Below, piece after piece: positions 1 through 9,759 of a stretch of DNA of 64,000 bases (positions within the stretch are counted from its first letter, which is position 1; each line of letters begins with the position of its first letter). The notes beneath the pieces are model-generated. The model ran no database searches. It was not told the origin of the DNA and saw nothing but the letters and a program-made list of their open reading frames with translations. The DNA lies in NCBI RefSeq assembly GCF_900104135.1, contig NZ_FNIV01000003.1:62001-126000 (forward strand), written 5' to 3'. Source of the DNA: Halomonas shengliensis. GTDB taxonomy: Bacteria; Pseudomonadota; Gammaproteobacteria; Pseudomonadales; Halomonadaceae. The position numbers and the translations under genes were made by a program.

Positions 1-1
1 T

Positions 2-1375
2 GATTTTAACGAGTACCTATCCTATCTAGTTCCCTTTATTAGAGGACTTAGAAAGGCACTCATGAATGATGATTTCCCTCTAACGATAAATGAGGGGAAG
101 TGCAAAATGTACATTTTTACGGGCAATACGGGATATTCTTATAGCCCGGAAATTCATGGGGAAGAATTATCTTCTATAGGCATCTTCGATTTAAAGAATG
201 GTAGGTTGCTAACCATGAATGAATATGTTGAGAGTAAGGTGGATCTACGGTCTACTACTATTTCGGAAAAAAAGAGAAGATCTTCATTAAAAAATGAATA
301 TAATCGGTCATTGAAGATATTTCAAAAGTCAAATGTTGATAAAAGTCGTGCCTATTACCGTGTTTTTTGGGCCCAAAAGGTCATTCGTGGGTATGCTATT
401 TTGCTGCAATTCCTTACGGGGATGAACAATACTCCGCTGGTCAATTTGAAGTATGAGGATGCATTAGCGGTTGGCAAAGGCAGCGTAAAAAAAGAGTTAA
501 TATCAATCAAGCACAGGGCGAAAGGTCGTGTCGAACCCTATCCTCTCGGAGGAAGGAGGGGATTAAAAATATTGAGAGAGTATCTAGAATTTAGGGATTG
601 GTTACTCGATGGAGAGGAATATGATTTGCTTTTTTTCTCCAATGCAGAAACATCTGGAAAAAGAGATATGCCTGTTCCTTTGCGCAGTGACTTCCAGACC
701 AGATTTTTCAAGCAATTAAAGGGAAAGCTGTTTCCTAGCTATGTTAAAAATATATCACCTATGTTGGCCAGAAAATATAAGAGTATCGCCCTAGAGTTTA
801 TTGGCGCGACAGAGGAAGAAGCAGCAGATCTTCTGAATCATTCACTGGAAACGAACCGTCGCAGCTATGGTGCGCCTAGTGTTGATGATTCAAGTCGAGA
901 GCTATCTCAGTTTTGGGGTGCCGTAAAAAGTTCAGCAGAGAAAGTAAAGCTTATTGGCTCTGATGACGGTATTTCCGGTGTAGACATTGCCGTTGGCCAC
1001 TGTAATGATTTAGGTAATGCCGAAGAAATTAGTGAAGGTTCTCTGATTGAGCCGAATTGTCGGACGCAGTATGGGTGTCTGTATTGTGAGCACTATGTTT
1101 GCCATGCAGATGATGAGGATATTCGAAAGTTACTATGTTTAAAGTACGTTATTGAGGAAGTTAGGGGGCAAGCTGTGGAATTTGAAGCAGCAGATCAGCT
1201 ATTTCAAGATCTTTGCTTACGTGTTGAAGCCTTGCTAAAAAGGATGACTGAGCTATATCCTAAAATGATCGACTCTATAGATGTCATTCGCGAGGAAGTT
1301 TTTGAATTAGGCGTGCTAACCCCTTTTTGGGAATCTCGCCTTAATCGATATGAAGAAATGGGGGTGATCTTGTGA
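2..1375 (+). CDS. gmtY: Trio recombinase 1, tyrosine-recombinase-like (GmtY / TnpA-like), 5' partial
   Basis: The frame is open from base 2, so the start probably lies outside the window; the first in-frame ATG is at 62. The C-terminal part resembles the DNA breaking-rejoining fold. A box-I-like segment reads TGMNNTPL, where Asn replaces the usual Arg, and the end of the domain reads LLNHSLETNRRSYG with a candidate Tyr. No HxxR box is obvious, so catalysis may be lost or divergent. A Cys cluster (C-x5-C-x2-C-x4-C) follows and may bind zinc. The stop overlaps the next gene start by 4 bp (GTGA), so the three genes form one operon. Large-larger-small recombinase trios are known from Tn554 (TnpA/B/C) and Gamma-Mobile-Trio islands (GmtY/Z/X). 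The symbol is by architecture, not alignment. Confidence 0.7.
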   Translation, partial: DFNEYLSYLVPFIRGLRKALMNDDFPLTINEGKCKMYIFTGNTGYSYSPEIHGEELSSIGIFDLKNGRLLTMNEYVESKVDLRSTTISEKKRRSSLKNEYNRSLKIFQKSNVDKSRAYYRVFWAQKVIRGYAILLQFLTGMNNTPLVNLKYEDALAVGKGSVKKELISIKHRAKGRVEPYPLGGRRGLKILREYLEFRDWLLDGEEYDLLFFSNAETSGKRDMPVPLRSDFQTRFFKQLKGKLFPSYVKNISPMLARKYKSIALEFIGATEEEAADLLNHSLETNRRSYGAPSVDDSSRELSQFWGAVKSSAEKVKLIGSDDGISGVDIAVGHCNDLGNAEEISEGSLIEPNCRTQYGCLYCEHYVCHADDEDIRKLLCLKYVIEEVRGQAVEFEAADQLFQDLCLRVEALLKRMTELYPKMIDSIDVIREEVFELGVLTPFWESRLNRYEEMGVIL

Positions 1376-3450
1376 AAGAGGGGAGTTTAAATGTATTGTT
1401 TATTAACCGGGGGAATGCTTTTTTTCTCAGTGATAATTCTCCCGATGAGTTTGTCTATAGGCCAACTGCGGATCATGTCTTGTGCAGAGATTCAAACGGG
1501 AACCCCACGGCTATCTACGGTGAAGACCATTGGGATTTTAACCCTTACAGGTTATCTTCCAAGAAAATTCGCGTGTTGAGCTTTGGTGACTTTGTAAAGT
1601 GTGACGATGAGGTTTTTAGGAGTAAATTATCAGAAGAAGCTAAGTTTATTCTCTATCTGCTCATGCATTTTTCCGCTAGCGGCTATCTTGGTCGGCTGAG
1701 TGCTTCAACGCTTGTTCAGTACTTTTTTCAGCTGCGGTCAATGGCCAGGTTCTGTGTGTCCAGTCTCGATAATGATCTAGCTCAGGGTATTTCCCTTTTT
1801 GATCTTTTGTCTAATAGCGCCTATTTGAGGAGCTATCTTGGGAGGAAGGATGTTGCCAAGAATCAACTTAAGCAAACATCTGCACTCCTTACTGCATTGA
1901 ATCAGATTGATATTGATGTGTTGGGTTTTGAATCGTGCCCTAAGAAGTTGTTCAACTTTGAACGGCTTGAGGACCGTCAACACCCAGTAATCCCTCCTCG
2001 AATCTATATAGCGATTATGAACCATTACGAGTCATTAATTGAAGATGTCTACCCGCATCGGGAGAAAATAAAGGCCCTAATTTGTGACTTGAAAGATCCC
2101 CTAAATGGTATTACAGAGTCAAGGCAGAGGGCCCGTGCTGGTGTTCGGTCTGGTTACTACCACCCCGATATGAGTAATTTGATAGAGGATCACGGTCTTG
2201 AAGAATTGCTATATGATAAATTTAAAATTTATAGCGCCTCGCGATCGTCATTAGCACGTTTCTTAAAGAGAATCCAGTTCCTGGTTAAGTATGTTATCCA
2301 TATTTACACTGGAATGAGGCATGAAGAATGCGCTAGAACGTATTACGGGTGCTTAGGAAATGAGCTGGTTTCTGAACCTGTCTTGGATGATAGTGGAGCT
2401 ATCTTGGATTCTGCAAGAATGGTTAGCATAGTTTCTACTCATACAAAATTTACTGGTTTTAAAAAGGAAGATACATGGCTTGCACCAGATTCAGTTGTTA
2501 AGGCTGTAAAACTTGCTGAGTCTATTGTTGAAGGAATAGCGCATGTATGGGGTGTAAAACCAGAAAATTGCCCTTTATTAATCAATGTATCCATTTTAAA
2601 ACATAATATAAAACCAAAATTCACAGCTACTGAGTTCAGAAATAATCTTGCTAGAGGGGGCGATGCTCTTCTGACAAGTCCGGATTTTAGAATCACGAAA
2701 GATGACTTGGTTCACCTTCAGTATACAGATCCAGATCGTGAATTTAGTCAGGAAGAATTGTTTAAAGAGGGTGAGTTCTGGCCTCTTACATCGCATCAAT
2801 TTAGGAGGTCTCTGGCGTTCTATGCTGCGAACAGCGGATTTGTATCAATGCGTACAGTGTCTCATCAGTTTAAGCATTTAGCTCAAATGATGGCTAAGTA
2901 TTATTCTAGAAATAATCATAATTTTCTTTCAATATTTGGGCGTTGGGATGATCGAAAGAAAATAAAAATTAATCCCATGTCACACATTGCTCATGACTTC
3001 CAAATGGCTGTCCCTGTAGCAGCAGTAGACCAACTATTCGATGATGTTTTTGAGTCGGAGGCCACCCTGATGGGCGGGACCGGCTCCTATCTTGAAAAGC
3101 TAAAAGGGCGTGTTCAGAAAGGCGAAATTTCTGTTCTTTCAGCCAAGGATACTACCATTAAGATGGCTGAGAAGGGTGAGATAGCTTATCGAAATACGTT
3201 GCTTGGTGGATGCACGAAAGTTGGCCCGTGCAATGACTTTCTCCTTGGTGATATAACAGCCTGTCTAAGTTGTCCCGGCGCCATCATACGAGAGGACAGG
3301 TTGCTTAGTCAGTTGTCAAAGGCTGAGGCGGATATGGAAACTTTTCCAGAAGCAAGCGTAGAACACCAAATTGCCAAGATGGAAGTCACAAAGTTGACTG
3401 ATTTTAGAGATAAAAAGCTTATTAAGGTTTTGGAGAAGGCTGATGCCTAA
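1372..3450 (+). CDS. gmtZ: Trio recombinase 2, tyrosine recombinase / integrase (GmtZ / TnpB-like)
   Basis: The 692-residue protein starts at a GTG overlapping the previous stop. It carries a complete tyrosine-recombinase signature: box-I Arg in YTGMRHEECART, then HQFRR (HxxR), HQFKHLAQMM (third-position His) and the nucleophile region AKYYSR. A C-terminal Cys set (C-x5-C-x10-C-x2-C, near GGCTKVGPCNDF) could bind a metal. This is the catalytically credible member of the trio and would cut and rejoin DNA during excision or integration of the island. The last 8 bp overlap the next gene. Base composition is clearly AT-richer than the copper region downstream, consistent with transfer. Confidence 0.75.
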   Translation: MKEGSLNVLFINRGNAFFLSDNSPDEFVYRPTADHVLCRDSNGNPTAIYGEDHWDFNPYRLSSKKIRVLSFGDFVKCDDEVFRSKLSEEAKFILYLLMHFSASGYLGRLSASTLVQYFFQLRSMARFCVSSLDNDLAQGISLFDLLSNSAYLRSYLGRKDVAKNQLKQTSALLTALNQIDIDVLGFESCPKKLFNFERLEDRQHPVIPPRIYIAIMNHYESLIEDVYPHREKIKALICDLKDPLNGITESRQRARAGVRSGYYHPDMSNLIEDHGLEELLYDKFKIYSASRSSLARFLKRIQFLVKYVIHIYTGMRHEECARTYYGCLGNELVSEPVLDDSGAILDSARMVSIVSTHTKFTGFKKEDTWLAPDSVVKAVKLAESIVEGIAHVWGVKPENCPLLINVSILKHNIKPKFTATEFRNNLARGGDALLTSPDFRITKDDLVHLQYTDPDREFSQEELFKEGEFWPLTSHQFRRSLAFYAANSGFVSMRTVSHQFKHLAQMMAKYYSRNNHNFLSIFGRWDDRKKIKINPMSHIAHDFQMAVPVAAVDQLFDDVFESEATLMGGTGSYLEKLKGRVQKGEISVLSAKDTTIKMAEKGEIAYRNTLLGGCTKVGPCNDFLLGDITACLSCPGAIIREDRLLSQLSKAEADMETFPEASVEHQIAKMEVTKLTDFRDKKLIKVLEKADA

Positions 3451-3850
3451 GATCAGCAGTTTAGAGCGCTGTGAAAAGGCTCTTGAACGGCTCTTGTCTG
3501 GTCAACCACACATTTCTGACCATGTTGGAGTTAAGTATGAGGACATTACACCGGCTATGGTGAGTATTGAAGCTGGCTTTGATAAAGGTTATTTAAAACG
3601 TAGCCGAGAATATCACTTACCTTTGATTGCCCGAATAGACGCCTTAAAGAGAGGGGCTGGATTCTCTACGTCCACTGCGAATAAGAAGAAGTTGGAAAGG
3701 GCTAAGGCGCTTGCAGAAAAACGCCGATTGGAAGTTGATAGGCTTAGCGAAGTGATGGATAAAGTTCTTACGCAGAATCTTATGTTAGTTGAGAGGGTCA
3801 GAGAACTTGAGAAGGAGTTAAGCAGATATAAATTCCGCATACGTCAATAA
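3443..3850 (+). CDS. gmtX: Trio small protein (GmtX / TnpC-like), coiled coil
   Basis: A 135-residue basic protein whose ATG overlaps the preceding stop by 8 bp. The second half is rich in Lys, Arg, Glu and Leu (KKKLERAKALAEKRRLEVDR, then VRELEKELSRY) and should form a coiled coil. The N-terminal half contains SIEAGFDKGYLKRSREYHLP, which looks like a small helix-turn-helix. By position and size it matches the third, non-catalytic protein of Tn554-type (TnpC) or Gamma-Mobile-Trio (GmtX) modules, which may help orient or regulate recombination. No catalytic motif is visible. The function is inferred from context. Confidence 0.6.
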   Translation: MPKISSLERCEKALERLLSGQPHISDHVGVKYEDITPAMVSIEAGFDKGYLKRSREYHLPLIARIDALKRGAGFSTSTANKKKLERAKALAEKRRLEVDRLSEVMDKVLTQNLMLVERVRELEKELSRYKFRIRQ

Positions 3851-3956
3851 TTTACTGCTGGTCGGATTATTCAGTTCGAATGGCAGGGAGTATTACTATC
3901 GAGGGCTGATAGCGACCTTTGGAATGGTGCTGCGTTAATGGGGCTTATTAAAGTTA

Positions 3957-5638
3957 CCTGAATCCGTGAGACCGGCCCCCAGGAATGCTTCTAACCTACT
4001 GAACTGCATGGCAATATAGCGAATATCGCCATTCACCCAGACAGTGCCATGCCCAACGTCAAGTTCCGCGCCAGTCGCCGCACCCTCACCAGCCACGCCG
4101 GGCTGTCCATCATCGGGCAATGCTTCGAGATCGCTGGCGTCGACAGCATCGACAGCCGCTTCCCCACCACGCTGGGCATGCGCACCAGTGACGTGATCAA
4201 GAGCTACCTGGGCCTGCTGTGTCTGGGCATGAGCGACTATGACGCTGTCGAGAACTTCCGCCGCGACAAGCCCTTCCAACAACTGCTGACCCTGCAGAAG
4301 GTGCCGAGCGCGGCGACGCTGCGACAGCGGCTGGAGAAACTTGCCGCCAACGACCTGCAGGCGCGCACCGCCACCTGGTCCACGACCCTGCTGTCACTGA
4401 TCGAAGCACCGATCACCGCCGAGACGACGCACGTCTGCCTGGACATCGACACCTTCGTCATGGACAACAGCAACTCGAAGAAGGAAGGCGTCTCGCGGAC
4501 CTACCAGAAGGTCGATGGCTACACCCCGATCGCCGCCTATCTGGGCAACGAAGGGTGGTGCCTGGGTCTGGAACTGCGGCCTGGCAAGCAGCACACCATG
4601 AAGGAGAGCAACGCCTTCCTGGAGCGGGTACTGCCTCGCGCCCAAGGCCTGACCAAGCAACCGATCCTGTTACGCGAGGACAGCGGCTTCGACAGCCAGG
4701 CGCACCTGGCGCTTCTCGAACAGCAGCGCCAGGTCTTTGCCGACGAGGGGCGCCGGCTCGACTATGTCGTCAAATGGAACCCGCGCGGCTCGGCCACGGC
4801 GGATCAGGATACCTGGTTGGCTGTGGCGGCGGACTACTGGGAAGAGCTGCGTCCTGGCAAGCGCCAGGCGCTGTGGACGCAGACCGTCTCGATCCACGAC
4901 GACAACAAGACCGAATACGTCGTCCAACGCGTGATGCGCCTGGTCGAGCGCACCGCCGATCGCGATGGCCAGTTGCTGCTCGAACCGGACTATGAGTTGG
5001 AAGGCTGGTGGACCAGCCTGGACGAGGCGCCGGAGGCGGTGATCAAACGCTACCAGGCGCATGCCACCCACGAGCAATTCCACAGTGAGATCAAGACCGA
5101 TCTCGACCTGGAGCGGCTGCCGTTGGGCAAGTTCGCCACCAACGATCTGATCCTGCACCTCGCCCAGCTGGCCTACAACATCCTGCGGCTGATGGGGCAG
5201 CTGGGCATGACCGGCGAGCTGAGCCCGGTGCGCCATCCCGCCAAGCGGCGCCGGATCCGCACCGTGCTACAAGAGCTGGTGCATCGTGCGGCGCTCGTGG
5301 TTCAAAAGGCGCGGCAGATCATCCTCGACTTCGGGCAGGACATCGGACGCATGACGGTGTTGAACACCCTGCGAAGCCGCCTGCGCTATCCGCGAGGCAC
5401 GCCATGCTGATCGTCTGTCGGACAAAGGCACCACGCAGAGGGCTGACGGTCACCGGCAGCCAGCATCACCGTACCCGGCGGGTAGCAATGCATGAGCAAC
5501 CGGGTCATCGTCGCCGGCCGATGCCGCTATGGTTGGCCATGGCAGATATGCATTCGGCGGTTGAGACGGAATCGGAGGTCAAAAAATGCTCGCTGACGGC
5601 GATAGGGAAAGTGTCGACGCCGGCATCACGGATTCAGG
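3957..5638 (+). mobile_element. IS1380-family insertion sequence
   Basis: A 1,682-bp element bounded by inverted repeats. The left end begins CCTGAATCCGTGAGACCGGC at 3957. The complement of the right end begins CCTGAATCCGTGATGCCGGC and finishes at 5638; 18 of 20 bases match. One transposase gene fills the element. No target duplication is visible: the left flank ends AAGTTA and the right flank starts ATCTCT. The two flanks may therefore derive from different insertions or a deletion. The right end sits inside the mod gene. Confidence 0.85.
4049..5410 (+). CDS. IS1380-family transposase
   Basis: A 453-residue DDE transposase. Features expected of the family are present: LDIDTFVMDN (first Asp), LLREDSGFDSQ (second Asp in a DSGF context) and the C-terminal ATHEQFHSEIKTDLDLERLP segment holding the acidic residue. 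The gene lies 92 bp inside the left inverted repeat and runs nearly to full family length, so it is probably functional. Codon use is GC-rich, unlike the AT-rich recombinase trio to its left. It would move the surrounding 1.68-kb element. Confidence 0.9.
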   Translation: MPNVKFRASRRTLTSHAGLSIIGQCFEIAGVDSIDSRFPTTLGMRTSDVIKSYLGLLCLGMSDYDAVENFRRDKPFQQLLTLQKVPSAATLRQRLEKLAANDLQARTATWSTTLLSLIEAPITAETTHVCLDIDTFVMDNSNSKKEGVSRTYQKVDGYTPIAAYLGNEGWCLGLELRPGKQHTMKESNAFLERVLPRAQGLTKQPILLREDSGFDSQAHLALLEQQRQVFADEGRRLDYVVKWNPRGSATADQDTWLAVAADYWEELRPGKRQALWTQTVSIHDDNKTEYVVQRVMRLVERTADRDGQLLLEPDYELEGWWTSLDEAPEAVIKRYQAHATHEQFHSEIKTDLDLERLPLGKFATNDLILHLAQLAYNILRLMGQLGMTGELSPVRHPAKRRRIRTVLQELVHRAALVVQKARQIILDFGQDIGRMTVLNTLRSRLRYPRGTPC

Positions 5639-7153
5639 ATCTCTTTCTTGGGCTGGACGCTGGCTAGTCAAATTATCTCTACGATAGACAAATGAACCTC
5701 TTGGTATTAGGGAGCGATCCTTGTTTTCCGCGAGTGACATTCTCCTATGGTTGAGAGAGATATCTCTAAGGTAGTCGTAATTAACCCAGCGATCGCCAGA
5801 CCTCCTCATATAGAGGCTTCTATATTTCAGAAAATTTATATCTTTTGCATACCGCACCAAATAGTCAGACACCGAGGCAAGTTGCTCGCTAGATGAGCTA
5901 CTTGTTTTTTGGAAAGTAATCAATGAGAAAAACTGATCTTGTCCAAAAACTTCATCCATCAGCTCCCTGACATGGTGAAGGTTCTCATCAGAAATCTGCA
6001 CAAACACCGACCCGCTATCACTCAACAGCTCCCTCGCCAGCAGCAGCCGGTCGCGCAGATAGGTGAGGTAGGAGTGGATGCCCAGCTCCCAGGTATCCCG
6101 GAAGGCCTTGATCATTTCCGGTTCCTGGGTCAGGTCCTCGTCCTTGCGATCCTTCACATCCCGCTTATTCGTGAACGGCTGGAAGTTGGAGCCGTACTTG
6201 ATGCCGTAGGGCGGGTCGATATAGATCATCTGCACCTGCCCGGCCATGCCCTCCTTCTGCAACATGGAGTTCATCACCAGCAGGGAGTCGCCGGCGATCA
6301 GGCGGTTGGCCCAGTCGCGCTCGTGCTTGTAGAAGTCGATGGCCTCGCGCAGCGGCAGGTTCTCGAAGGGGGCGTGGAACATGTCGGGCTGGAAGGCGCT
6401 GCCAGCCTTCTTGCCCGCCTTCATGCGCTTCTGCACCTCACCGAGGATGGTGGCGGGGTCGATGCGCTCGTGAACATGCAGGGAGACGGTATCCACCTCG
6501 AAGCTGGTGCGCTCGGTCTTGCCGGTCCACTGCAGGTAGGGCGACTGCAGCCGCTTGAGCTCTTCGAGCGCGGCCTTCATCTGCACCTGGTCCCCGGAGG
6601 CCAGGGCATCGTCGATCAGCGACTCGACCTGGGCACGGTTGGCGGAGGAATCGAACTGCAGCTCGGGGTCCAGGTGAGGGTCGTAGGCCCAGGTGGTGGT
6701 CTCCTCCACCCCGTCGCTGGCGGTATCCACCATGCCCACATGGGGGTTGTTCTTGCGCTTCTCGTCATAACGGTAGGAGAGCACCTCGGCCTGGTCAGGC
6801 TTCTTCTGGCGCGGTCTGGTGGCCCTCCTCGGTTTGGCCTGCTGCTGGTTCAGCGGCAGCTCCGCAGGGACCTCCTGCATCTGCAGGGTGAGGTCGGGGG
6901 CCATGTCGTCTGAAGCCGGGTCTTCTTGCTGGAAGGGCGGATCGACGAGGTAGACCGAGCCGCCCCGGCCACGCCCCTTGCCCAGCACGCCTTCCTCGAT
7001 CAGCCCGTCGCGAACCTGCTCGTAGTCGAGCTTGTCGACCTCGCCTGCCTCTTCGCTGAGCTGCTTGAGCAGCCTGGCGTTGCCGATGGTGTTGCCGTCA
7101 TCGGGCACGAGGGTGAGGATCAGCTCACGTAGCTGGGCGTCGGTCTGGCTCAT
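5639..7153 (-). pseudogene. Type III restriction-modification DNA methyltransferase (Mod), 3'-truncated by IS
   Basis: 505 native residues remain before the IS boundary at 5638; 19 IS-encoded residues then follow to a stop at 5579. The N-terminus looks like a winged-helix region. Residues near 275-330 give the Mod pattern RLIAGDSLLVMNSML then GQVQMIYIDPPYGIKYGSNF, with the DPPY catalytic motif IV. In this beta-class order the AdoMet-binding motif I should follow in the lost part, so the product should be inactive. No res subunit is present in the window. It is probably the remnant of a defence locus. Confidence 0.85.
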
Positions 7154-7405
7154 GGGGCGTCCCTGTCGTTCTGGCGGCGATGAATGCGCTTAGCCTGCTG
7201 ATGATACAGGCCATCATGGTGAATCGGCAGGGTGGCCGCAAGGCGCGAGGTCAAGGACGGTTATCGAGGCAGGGGCTGTTGTGAAGGCGGTGATACGGGG
7301 CGGTACCAATTGCAGGATGACGGGCGATAGCAGCATGCCGGTTCCGGCTCATCCAGGGAGATCTTGGAGAGTGGAATCCCGAGAGGTGGGGCTTAGGGAG
7401 TGATA

Positions 7406-8467
7406 ATGACGATATTGGCGCTCATTGCCGGGATGCTGTTGCTGATCATCGGGGCCGAGGGACTGGTCAAGGGCGCTTCTCGACTGGCTGTCAGGTTCGG
7501 CATGTCGCCGCTGCTCATCGGGTTGACGGTCGTGGCCTTCGGTACCAGCTCGCCTGAGCTGGCGGTCAGCCTGAAGGCGGCCATCGATGACCAGGCGGGT
7601 ATTGCCCTGGGCAACGTGGTGGGCAGTAACGTGTTCAACGTGCTGTTCATCCTGGGCGTCTCGGCGCTGATCGTACCGCTGACCGTGGCACAGCAGCTGA
7701 TTCGCTTCGACATCCCGCTCATGGTCGGACTCTCCTTGCTGGTCCTGCTACTGGTTCTGGATGGCAGCGTCGGGCGTCTTGATGGAGGGCTACTGGTGAT
7801 AGGCCTGACTGCCTACCTGCTGTTCCTTTTCCGCCAGAGCCGTCGGGAACCATCACCGGAGAGCCGCGCCAAGCATGGCCCGATAGGCGCCAGGCTATTG
7901 AACAACCTGGCGTATGTGGTGGGAGGCTTGGGCATGCTGGTGCTGGGGTCGCGCTGGCTGGTGGACGGCGCCGTGGTCTTTGCTCAGTCGCTAGGCGTGA
8001 GCGATCAGGTAATCGGTCTGACCATCATCGCGGCGGGTACCTCGTTTCCCGAGGTAGTCACCTCGATCGTGGCTGCGCTGCGTGGGGAGCGCGACATTGC
8101 CGTTGGCAATGTGGTGGGAAGTAACGTGTTCAATCTCCTTGGCGTGCTGGGCCTGGCCGGGCTGCTGGCTCCCACCGGCATCGCCGTCCCCGAGGCCATG
8201 GCGGGTTTCGATATCCCGGTCATGAATGCCGTGGCCTTGCTCTGTCTACCGATCTGCTTCACTGGCGGGGTGATCAGCCGCTGGGAGGGTGGCGTTCTGT
8301 TAGCCTATTACCTGGCTTACACCCTCTACTTGATCCTGGCTGCCACACACCACGATGCGCTACCGGTCTTCAGCGTCACCATGCTGTTCTTTGCACTCCC
8401 GCTGACAGCCCTGACGCTGGTGGTACTGGTGTTACAGGAGCGCCACCGAGGAATACGGCCCTTATGA
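7406..8467 (+). CDS. Calcium/sodium antiporter, CaCA family (YrbG-like)
   Basis: About 353 residues, with around ten membrane segments. The two family alpha-repeats are clear: GLTVVAFGTSSPELAVSL with GNVVGSNVFNVLF in the first half, and TIIAAGTSFPEVVTSIVAAL with GNVVGSNVFNLLG in the second. These repeats form the cation path of Ca2+/cation exchangers in the inner membrane. I prefer the ATG at 7406 to the in-frame GTG at 7400 because AGGGAG at 7395-7400 gives good ribosome-binding spacing. It is a single gene flanked by the mod remnant and a minus-strand copper cluster. Confidence 0.88.
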   Translation: MTILALIAGMLLLIIGAEGLVKGASRLAVRFGMSPLLIGLTVVAFGTSSPELAVSLKAAIDDQAGIALGNVVGSNVFNVLFILGVSALIVPLTVAQQLIRFDIPLMVGLSLLVLLLVLDGSVGRLDGGLLVIGLTAYLLFLFRQSRREPSPESRAKHGPIGARLLNNLAYVVGGLGMLVLGSRWLVDGAVVFAQSLGVSDQVIGLTIIAAGTSFPEVVTSIVAALRGERDIAVGNVVGSNVFNLLGVLGLAGLLAPTGIAVPEAMAGFDIPVMNAVALLCLPICFTGGVISRWEGGVLLAYYLAYTLYLILAATHHDALPVFSVTMLFFALPLTALTLVVLVLQERHRGIRPL

Positions 8468-8618
8468 CCACTATTTACCCCTGCCCGCGCCCGAAGTGGC
8501 CGGTTGGCCTGTCGGGCCGTGGGTGCTATCGACCAAGTGCCAATGCCTTGACCTCATCGGCAGTCCTGTCCCGCCCTACATATCACGACGCAGTTGTGCT
8601 TCAACCAAACAGAAAAAA

Positions 8619-8651
8619 CCGCTTCACTCAAGCGTGAAGCGGCCCTTTTTT
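8619..8651. terminator. Bidirectional rho-independent terminator
   Basis: A perfect 9-bp stem (CCGCTTCAC / GTGAAGCGG, loop TCAAGC) has a T-run on the plus side and an A-run before it. It can end both the antiporter transcript and the minus-strand DUF411 operon. Confidence 0.85.
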
Positions 8652-8669
8652 CTCTGCCTGTAGGTCGGA

Positions 8670-9110
8670 TTACAGGGTCATGAAGGGTGTTGCCTCCCCG
8701 TTCCGGAATTGATAAATGTTCCAGTCTTCCTGCTTTGGGCCCGGCATCCCGGGGGTGCCGATAGGCATGCCGGCCAGGCCGATGCCATCGGTGTCAGGAC
8801 GTTCCTCGAATAGTTTCTCCACGGCCACGAAGGGAACATGGCCCTCAATCACGTATTCACCCATCTCGATGGTGTGGCAGGCGCCGAGCCCGTAGGGCAG
8901 GCCGACGCGCTCCTTGACCTTGCCCAGCTCCACGTCATCGACGATGGTCACGCTGACACCGCGCTCCTCAAGCTGGCGGGCGTACTCGTCGCAGCAGCCG
9001 CACTGGGGATTCTTGTAGAGGGTGGCCTCGGTCGGCGATGCGGCCTGGGTGGTGCCGGCGCCCAACAGCAGCGCGGTGGAGAAAAAGAGGGTGGGGGCAA
9101 AGCGGTTCAT
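8670..9110 (-). CDS. DUF411 periplasmic metal-binding protein
   Basis: 146 residues with a signal peptide (MNRFAPTLFFSTALLLGAG..AQA). The mature part starts with the DUF411 signature LYKNPQCGCCDEYARQLEE, a thioredoxin-like fold with a CGCC motif. GLPYGLGACHTIEMGEYVIE and the conserved VPFVAVEKLF follow. DUF411 proteins usually sit in copper-resistance clusters and are thought to bind Cu in the periplasm. The ATG at 9110 follows a good AGGAGA and overlaps the stop of the upstream 50-residue gene by 4 bp, so translation is coupled. Confidence 0.9.
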   Translation of the reverse strand: MNRFAPTLFFSTALLLGAGTTQAASPTEATLYKNPQCGCCDEYARQLEERGVSVTIVDDVELGKVKERVGLPYGLGACHTIEMGEYVIEGHVPFVAVEKLFEERPDTDGIGLAGMPIGTPGMPGPKQEDWNIYQFRNGEATPFMTL

Positions 9111-9259
9111 GAGCGGTTCTCCTGGGTGTGACGGGAAACGAACAGGTATTTGACGAGGGCGGCAATGCCTAGGCCAAGCAAAAGCGTGACCGTCAGCGGC
9201 ATCAGCCATCCCATCCAGCTCATTGAGTCCATGAAGGCGAAGCATTCGTTGCTGAACAT
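9107..9259 (-). CDS. Small single-span membrane protein (50 aa)
   Basis: A short gene with a Cys near the N-terminus (MFSNECFAFMDSM), a Met/Trp-rich stretch (SWMGWLMPL), one hydrophobic span and a basic tail (VKYLFVSRHTQENRS). Its TGA overlaps the DUF411 start (ATGA). A second protein of the same plan lies at 39390-39524 at the end of the mer operon, which supports both being real. The Met and Cys residues suggest metal contact at the membrane, but the function is unknown. Confidence 0.7.
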   Translation of the reverse strand: MFSNECFAFMDSMSWMGWLMPLTVTLLLGLGIAALVKYLFVSRHTQENRS

Positions 9260-9337
9260 AACAAGACTCCTGACGAACGTGCAGGTAAATCCGGTGGCAG
9301 GCCGATGGCCAGCATCACCGAGGCGTTGGATGCACGG

Positions 9338-9640
9338 TCAGGGTCTGGGAGGTTCGCGCGGGGGCGGGGCGATGAATTCGACCTTAGCCGGTCCGGCGGT
9401 GTCGGCCAGGGTGTCGGGGGTGGCAGGAATGACGAGGGGCGTCGACGCCAGGGCCGCGCAGCCGGCGCATTCGGGGTCGGCGTGATCGAACAACTCGACC
9501 TCAGCCGTGCTGCAGTCAGCGGCGCAGCTCTCCATGGCCGCCTGAGCGGTCAGGCCGGTCACTGACAGCAGCACCACGAGCAGCAACGCCAGCAAGCGTC
9601 CTCCTCGTGTGCGGTGCAGCGGTCTGGCCTGTTCGGTCAT
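9338..9640 (-). CDS. Small secreted Cys-containing protein, unknown function
   Basis: 100 residues. A basic N-terminus and strong hydrophobic segment (RLLALLLVVLLSVTGLTAQA) form a signal peptide. The mature part carries CAADC and DHADPECAGCAA, a possible metal-binding Cys set, and a Pro-rich C-terminus (PPPREPPRP). The ATG follows GAGGGA at good spacing. It lies upstream of the 50-residue membrane protein and DUF411 gene on the same strand, so they may share a transcript. I do not recognise the family. Confidence 0.65.
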   Translation of the reverse strand: MTEQARPLHRTRGGRLLALLLVVLLSVTGLTAQAAMESCAADCSTAEVELFDHADPECAGCAALASTPLVIPATPDTLADTAGPAKVEFIAPPPREPPRP

Positions 9641-9759
9641 GGTGATTCCCTCGTCATCCTTGTGTCATTCTGTGCCAGTCATCCGGTTGACCACCTTGAC
9701 CCAGCGCAATAGGGAGCGAGATGGCTGAGCGATACCCGTCAGGCGGCGGGCATCGGGTA

